8,480 nt of DNA from Verrucomicrobiota bacterium (GTDB lineage Bacteria; Verrucomicrobiota; Verrucomicrobiia; Limisphaerales; UBA11320). The notes under the pieces were generated by a model, which had not been told where the DNA came from, ran no database searches, and worked only from the letters and a program-made list of their open reading frames with translations. This document shows, one piece after another, positions 6,166 through 8,480 of the stretch. The position numbers were made by a program, and so were the translations under genes. The stretch spans positions 1 through 8,480 of the forward strand of contig VHDG01000133.1 in the NCBI GenBank assembly GCA_016871475.1, given 5' to 3'. The stretch's first letter is position 1, and the number at the start of each line of letters is the position of its first letter.

Positions 6166-7338
6166 ATGGCATCACAACATTCTTACGACTTCCGTTCATC
6201 TCTCTTACGTTCGTATTGCATCTTGGGATGCGTCCTTTTTCTGGGCACTCCCCTCTCCCAAGCTCAAGACCGGTGGGTCTATTTCGGCACCTACACGGGT
6301 AAAAACAGCCAGGGAATCTATGTCAGCCGCTTTGATCCCAGGACCGGCGCGCTCTCCAGCCCCGAACTGGCGGCGGAGTCCACCCACCCTTCCTTCCTGG
6401 CCATCCACCCCACCCGCCGATTTCTCTATGCCGTGAACGAAATCGGCGACTTCCAGGGCAAAAAACAGGGTGCCGTCAGCTCCTTCGCCATCAATCCCTC
6501 CACCGGAAAGCTCAGTCTCCTGAACCAACAGCCCACCGGGGGTGGTGCCCCATGCCATCTTGTCATCGACAAGCGCGGCGGGACAGTCCTGGTGGCCAAC
6601 TACTCCGGTGGAAGCGTCTCCTCATTCCCGGTTGCCCAGGACGGCAGCCTGAAGGCACCCGCGTCCTTCATTCAGCACCAGGGAAGCGGCCCCAATAAGA
6701 GCCGACAGGAAGCGCCGCACGCTCATGGAATCTACCTGGATCCCCAACAAAAATGGGCGGCAGTCCCCGACCTGGGTTTGGACAGGGTCCTGATTCATCG
6801 TTTCGACCCCCGATCGAGTCGACTTGTCCAGCACGATGCCCCGCTGGCACGGCTCACACCGGGCTGCGGCCCGAGGCACTTTGCGTTTCACCCAACACGA
6901 CCCTTCGGCTTCTCTCTGAACGAACTCGATTCCACCGTCACCGTGCTCGGATGGGACTCGCAACGAGGCCAACTGGTCGCCGGGGTCTCGGTCTCCACCC
7001 TGCCTGCGGGCTGGACGGGCAGCTCTCATACGGCTGAGGTTTTCCTGCACCCAAACGGACGCTATCTTTATGCCTCCAACCGGGGACACGACACGATCGC
7101 AGTCTTCCAGGTGGATCGCCGTCACGGCTCACTCACCTTGATCCAACACCAATCCACCGAAGGCCGGACCCCGCGTGGCTTTGGGATCGACCCTGACGGC
7201 CGCTGGTTGCTGGCGGGCAGCCAGGGTAGTGACACCGTCTCCGTGTTCTCGCTGAACCCAAAATCGGGCCTGCTCTCGCCCACCGGCAGCCCGGTGAAGG
7301 TGGGCAGTCCGGTTTGCGTGGAGTTTCTCGAGCGCTGA
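6166..7338 (+). CDS. Exported lactonase-family beta-propeller (6-phosphogluconolactonase-like)
   Basis: The 390-residue product belongs to the lactonase / 7-bladed propeller family (Pgl type, PF10282), whose cytosolic E. coli member hydrolyses 6-phosphogluconolactone. Evidence is the repeated blade pattern (FDPRTGALSS, INPSTGKLSL, FDPRSSRLVQ, LNPKSGLLSP), with APHAHGIYLDP (183-193), GPRHFAFHP (235-243), TAEVFLHPNGRYLYASNRG (289-307) and TPRGFGIDPDGRWLLAGSQG (335-354). The start at 6166 yields a plausible signal peptide: Arg10 and Arg15, a hydrophobic core at 17-30, and cleavage after SQA (31-33). The mature propeller then begins at RWVYFGTYTG. The same frame stays open far upstream, but that part is the antisense of the sigma gene. 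No clear Shine-Dalgarno is present, so the exact start is uncertain. Export suggests the substrate is not the cytosolic pentose-pathway lactone. Confidence 0.88.
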   Translation: MASQHSYDFRSSLLRSYCILGCVLFLGTPLSQAQDRWVYFGTYTGKNSQGIYVSRFDPRTGALSSPELAAESTHPSFLAIHPTRRFLYAVNEIGDFQGKKQGAVSSFAINPSTGKLSLLNQQPTGGGAPCHLVIDKRGGTVLVANYSGGSVSSFPVAQDGSLKAPASFIQHQGSGPNKSRQEAPHAHGIYLDPQQKWAAVPDLGLDRVLIHRFDPRSSRLVQHDAPLARLTPGCGPRHFAFHPTRPFGFSLNELDSTVTVLGWDSQRGQLVAGVSVSTLPAGWTGSSHTAEVFLHPNGRYLYASNRGHDTIAVFQVDRRHGSLTLIQHQSTEGRTPRGFGIDPDGRWLLAGSQGSDTVSVFSLNPKSGLLSPTGSPVKVGSPVCVEFLER

Positions 7339-7386
7339 AAACAATTTCTGGGTTGCCCCGAAAAAGGGTTCTGCCCTAATCGAGCC

Positions 7387-7590
7387 ATGAAATTGACTTG
7401 GAAGGATCACGAAGAGATCGCCTGGGCACTGATCGACAAGTTTCCCGATCAGGATCCGCTCAAGCTCAGTTTTCCGAAGCTGCACAAAATGGTCTGTGAG
7501 CTGGAAGGTTTTGGGGACAAACCAGAGGCTTCCAACGAGAAGATTCTCGAGAACATCCAGATGGCCTGGTACGAGGAGGTCAAACCATGA
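7387..7590 (+). CDS. iscX: Fe-S cluster assembly protein IscX
   Basis: The small 67-residue acidic protein aligns over its full length with E. coli IscX (YfhJ): LTWKDHEEIAWALIDKFPD (3-21), DPLKLSF (23-29), LHKMVCELEGFGDKPEASNE (32-51), KILENIQMAWYEE (52-64). IscX binds the cysteine desulfurase IscS and iron, and modulates the rate of Fe-S cluster assembly on IscU. In E. coli it closes the isc operon, but no other isc gene is in this window. It lies 48 nt after the lactonase gene, with no terminator between, so it may be cotranscribed with it. No strong ribosome binding site is seen. Its stop overlaps the start of ridA (ATGA). Confidence 0.95.
   Translation: MKLTWKDHEEIAWALIDKFPDQDPLKLSFPKLHKMVCELEGFGDKPEASNEKILENIQMAWYEEVKP
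7573..7580 (+). promoter_or_regulatory. Strong ribosome binding site for ridA inside iscX
   Basis: GAGGAGGT lies 6 nt before the ridA ATG at 7587, within the last codons of iscX. It is the best Shine-Dalgarno match in the window. Together with the ATGA overlap it indicates efficient coupled or independent initiation of ridA. Confidence 0.75.
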
Positions 7591-7976
7591 CCAAGAAAGT
7601 CATCAAACCGCCCAAAGCAGCCCCCGCCCTGGGCCCGTACAATCACGCCATCCGAACCGGCGACCTCCTTTTCTGCGCCGGTCAGATCCCAATCGACCCG
7701 GAACATCCGCAGGCGCCGTTCCCCGAGGATATCAAGGGCCAGACAGAGCGCGTTCTGGAAAACATCCGGATCATCCTCAAGGACCAACAGCTAGGCTTTG
7801 AACACGTCGTAAAAAGCACGGTGTTCATGACCAGCCTGTCTGAGTTCGCGGCCATGAACGAGGTCTATGCCCGATATTTCACCTCCGACTTCCCTGCGCG
7901 CAGCACGGTCCAGGTGGCCGGTCTCCCCCGAGGAGCCAAAGTCGAAATTGAAGTGGTGGCAACCTTCGCCCAATAG
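7587..7976 (+). CDS. ridA: RidA family enamine/imine deaminase
   Basis: The 129-residue protein is a RidA/YjgF/UK114 family member. These cytosolic trimers hydrolyse reactive enamines and imines such as 2-aminoacrylate, which PLP enzymes release and which otherwise inactivates PLP enzymes. Visible family features are ALGPYNHAI (14-22), LLFCAGQIPIDP (27-38), VLENIRIIL (56-64), VVKSTVFMTSLSEFAAMNEV (74-93), DFPARSTV (101-108) and KVEIEVVA (118-125). Arg105, the substrate-carboxylate ligand of E. coli RidA, and Glu120 are both kept, so this looks like a true RidA rather than one of the Rid1-7 variants lacking the arginine. Length is normal. It overlaps iscX by 4 nt and is the last + strand gene before the convergent PEP-CTERM gene. 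Confidence 0.95.
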   Translation: MTKKVIKPPKAAPALGPYNHAIRTGDLLFCAGQIPIDPEHPQAPFPEDIKGQTERVLENIRIILKDQQLGFEHVVKSTVFMTSLSEFAAMNEVYARYFTSDFPARSTVQVAGLPRGAKVEIEVVATFAQ

Positions 7977-8036
7977 AGGGCATTCGTTGAGAGGCGGTCC
8001 CTGTGGCCGCTCGGAGTCAGAGCTCGCGCCTGACCC

Positions 8037-8297
8037 TCACCTGGATCGACGGAGGCCTCGGTATATCCAGACGCCCATGATGCCGGCGAGCACGGCCGCG
8101 GACGGTTCAGGAACCTGATCTGGAGGGTTCACCGCACCCATGTTCCATTGGGCACTCGTATCGACGAAACCGCTTATCGTGGTGGTCGACAACGCCGTCA
8201 GCAGATGCTGATTCGCCTCCTCGGCGGTCAAAGAAGGGCCCGTTAACACGAGGAGAGCCAAGATCAAGAAATACAACGATGAAAGTCTCGCGAACAT
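8037..8297 (-). CDS. Very small secreted PEP-CTERM domain protein
   Basis: The 86-residue product has sorting signals at both ends. Residues 1-25 are a signal peptide: Arg4, a hydrophobic core LYFLILALLVL (8-18), and cleavage after LTA (23-25). Residues 62-66 are VPEPS, followed by one hydrophobic helix (about 67-79) and the basic tail RGLRRSR. This is the PEP-CTERM signal, normally processed by an exosortase and linked to export of surface proteins and exopolysaccharide. Only about 36 residues (26-61) remain between, including LSTTTISGFVDTSAQWNMG (36-54), which resembles a segment I associate with verrucomicrobial secreted proteins. I chose the ATG at 8297 because the signal peptide begins there; the frame is open 30 codons further upstream without secretory features. 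No Shine-Dalgarno is seen and no exosortase gene is in the window. The function is unknown. Confidence 0.72.
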   Translation of the reverse strand: MFARLSSLYFLILALLVLTGPSLTAEEANQHLLTALSTTTISGFVDTSAQWNMGAVNPPDQVPEPSAAVLAGIMGVWIYRGLRRSR

Positions 8298-8446
8298 TTT
8301 CGCGGATGGAACAATTCGCTGCGGTCGGAGTCGAGGTTTTTTCAAGGGCGAAGGCAAATCGCACGAGGAATGAGGGCAGGCCCCCAACCTGAGAACTCCT
8401 CACTGAATCCTTCCCTTCCAGCCTTCGTCTCCTATTCTGTTTTCGC

Positions 8447-8480
8447 ATGCGCATCGCAGCCTCCCATTTGCCCGTGATCT
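8447..8480 (+). CDS. Possible start of a further + strand gene, cut by the window end
   Basis: An ATG at 8447 opens a frame (MRIAASHLPVI) that runs off the end of the window. A TATTCT at 8433-8438 could be a -10 box, but then the transcript would be almost leaderless. No ribosome binding site or family motif is visible in the 11 codons. Bases 8298-8446, between this start and the PEP-CTERM gene, show nothing else I can support. Confidence 0.25.
   Translation, partial: MRIAASHLPVI

Noticed and set aside
6220..6231. Lipobox-like ILGC in the lactonase leader
   Set aside because: The hydrophobic core lies mostly after the cysteine rather than before it, so signal peptidase I cleavage after SQA fits better than lipoprotein processing.
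7981..8036. Hairpins GAGGCGG/CCGCTC and GTCAG/CTGAC between ridA and the PEP-CTERM gene
   Set aside because: The stems are short or bulged and neither strand has a T-tract, so I do not call them intrinsic terminators, although termination must occur somewhere here.
8107..8454. 116-codon - strand open frame upstream of and overlapping the PEP-CTERM gene
   Set aside because: It is an Arg-rich start with no domain, and a different frame from the PEP-CTERM gene, whose signal peptide and sorting signal are clear.

Overview
The window looks like ordinary chromosomal DNA from a G+C-rich Gram-negative bacterium, most likely a member of the Verrucomicrobia. The clues are a small protein with a C-terminal PEP-CTERM sorting signal (VPEPS, one membrane helix, basic tail), a primary-type sigma factor of the kind I associate with that phylum, frequent lack of Shine-Dalgarno sites, and the mix of housekeeping genes. 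This placement is an inference from family resemblance, not from a search. I see no phage, transposon, CRISPR or rRNA sequence.

Left end (1-433): the tail of a xylose-isomerase-like TIM-barrel protein runs in on the + strand. It is followed by a complete initiator tRNA(fMet) gene with its own probable promoter and a strong intrinsic terminator.

Middle (434-6002): five genes on the - strand form one probable operon. In transcription order they are a sigma-70 family factor, adenine phosphoribosyltransferase (apt), a large membrane protein fusing a PAP2 phosphatase to an ArnT-like GT-C glycosyltransferase, an OGG1-type 8-oxoguanine DNA glycosylase, and a ComB-like 2-phosphosulfolactate phosphatase. 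The gaps are 16, 60 and 7 nt, then a 4-nt ATGA overlap. The products do not belong to one textbook pathway. Purine salvage, oxidised-guanine repair and envelope-lipid decoration behind a sigma factor suggest a growth or stress module, but that is inference.

Right part (6003-7976): divergent from the sigma gene is an exported seven-bladed-propeller lactonase. After 48 nt comes a coupled pair, iscX (Fe-S assembly, IscS partner) and ridA (enamine/imine deaminase), which overlap by ATGA.

Right end (7977-8480): a tiny secreted PEP-CTERM protein is encoded on the - strand, convergent with ridA. The last 34 bases may hold the start of another + strand gene.

The most interesting items are the PAP2-glycosyltransferase fusion, the sigma-factor-led operon, the miniature PEP-CTERM protein, the iscX-ridA coupling, the non-canonical AGG/CCU anticodon stem of the initiator tRNA, and the changed lesion-recognition residues in the OGG1-type glycosylase.
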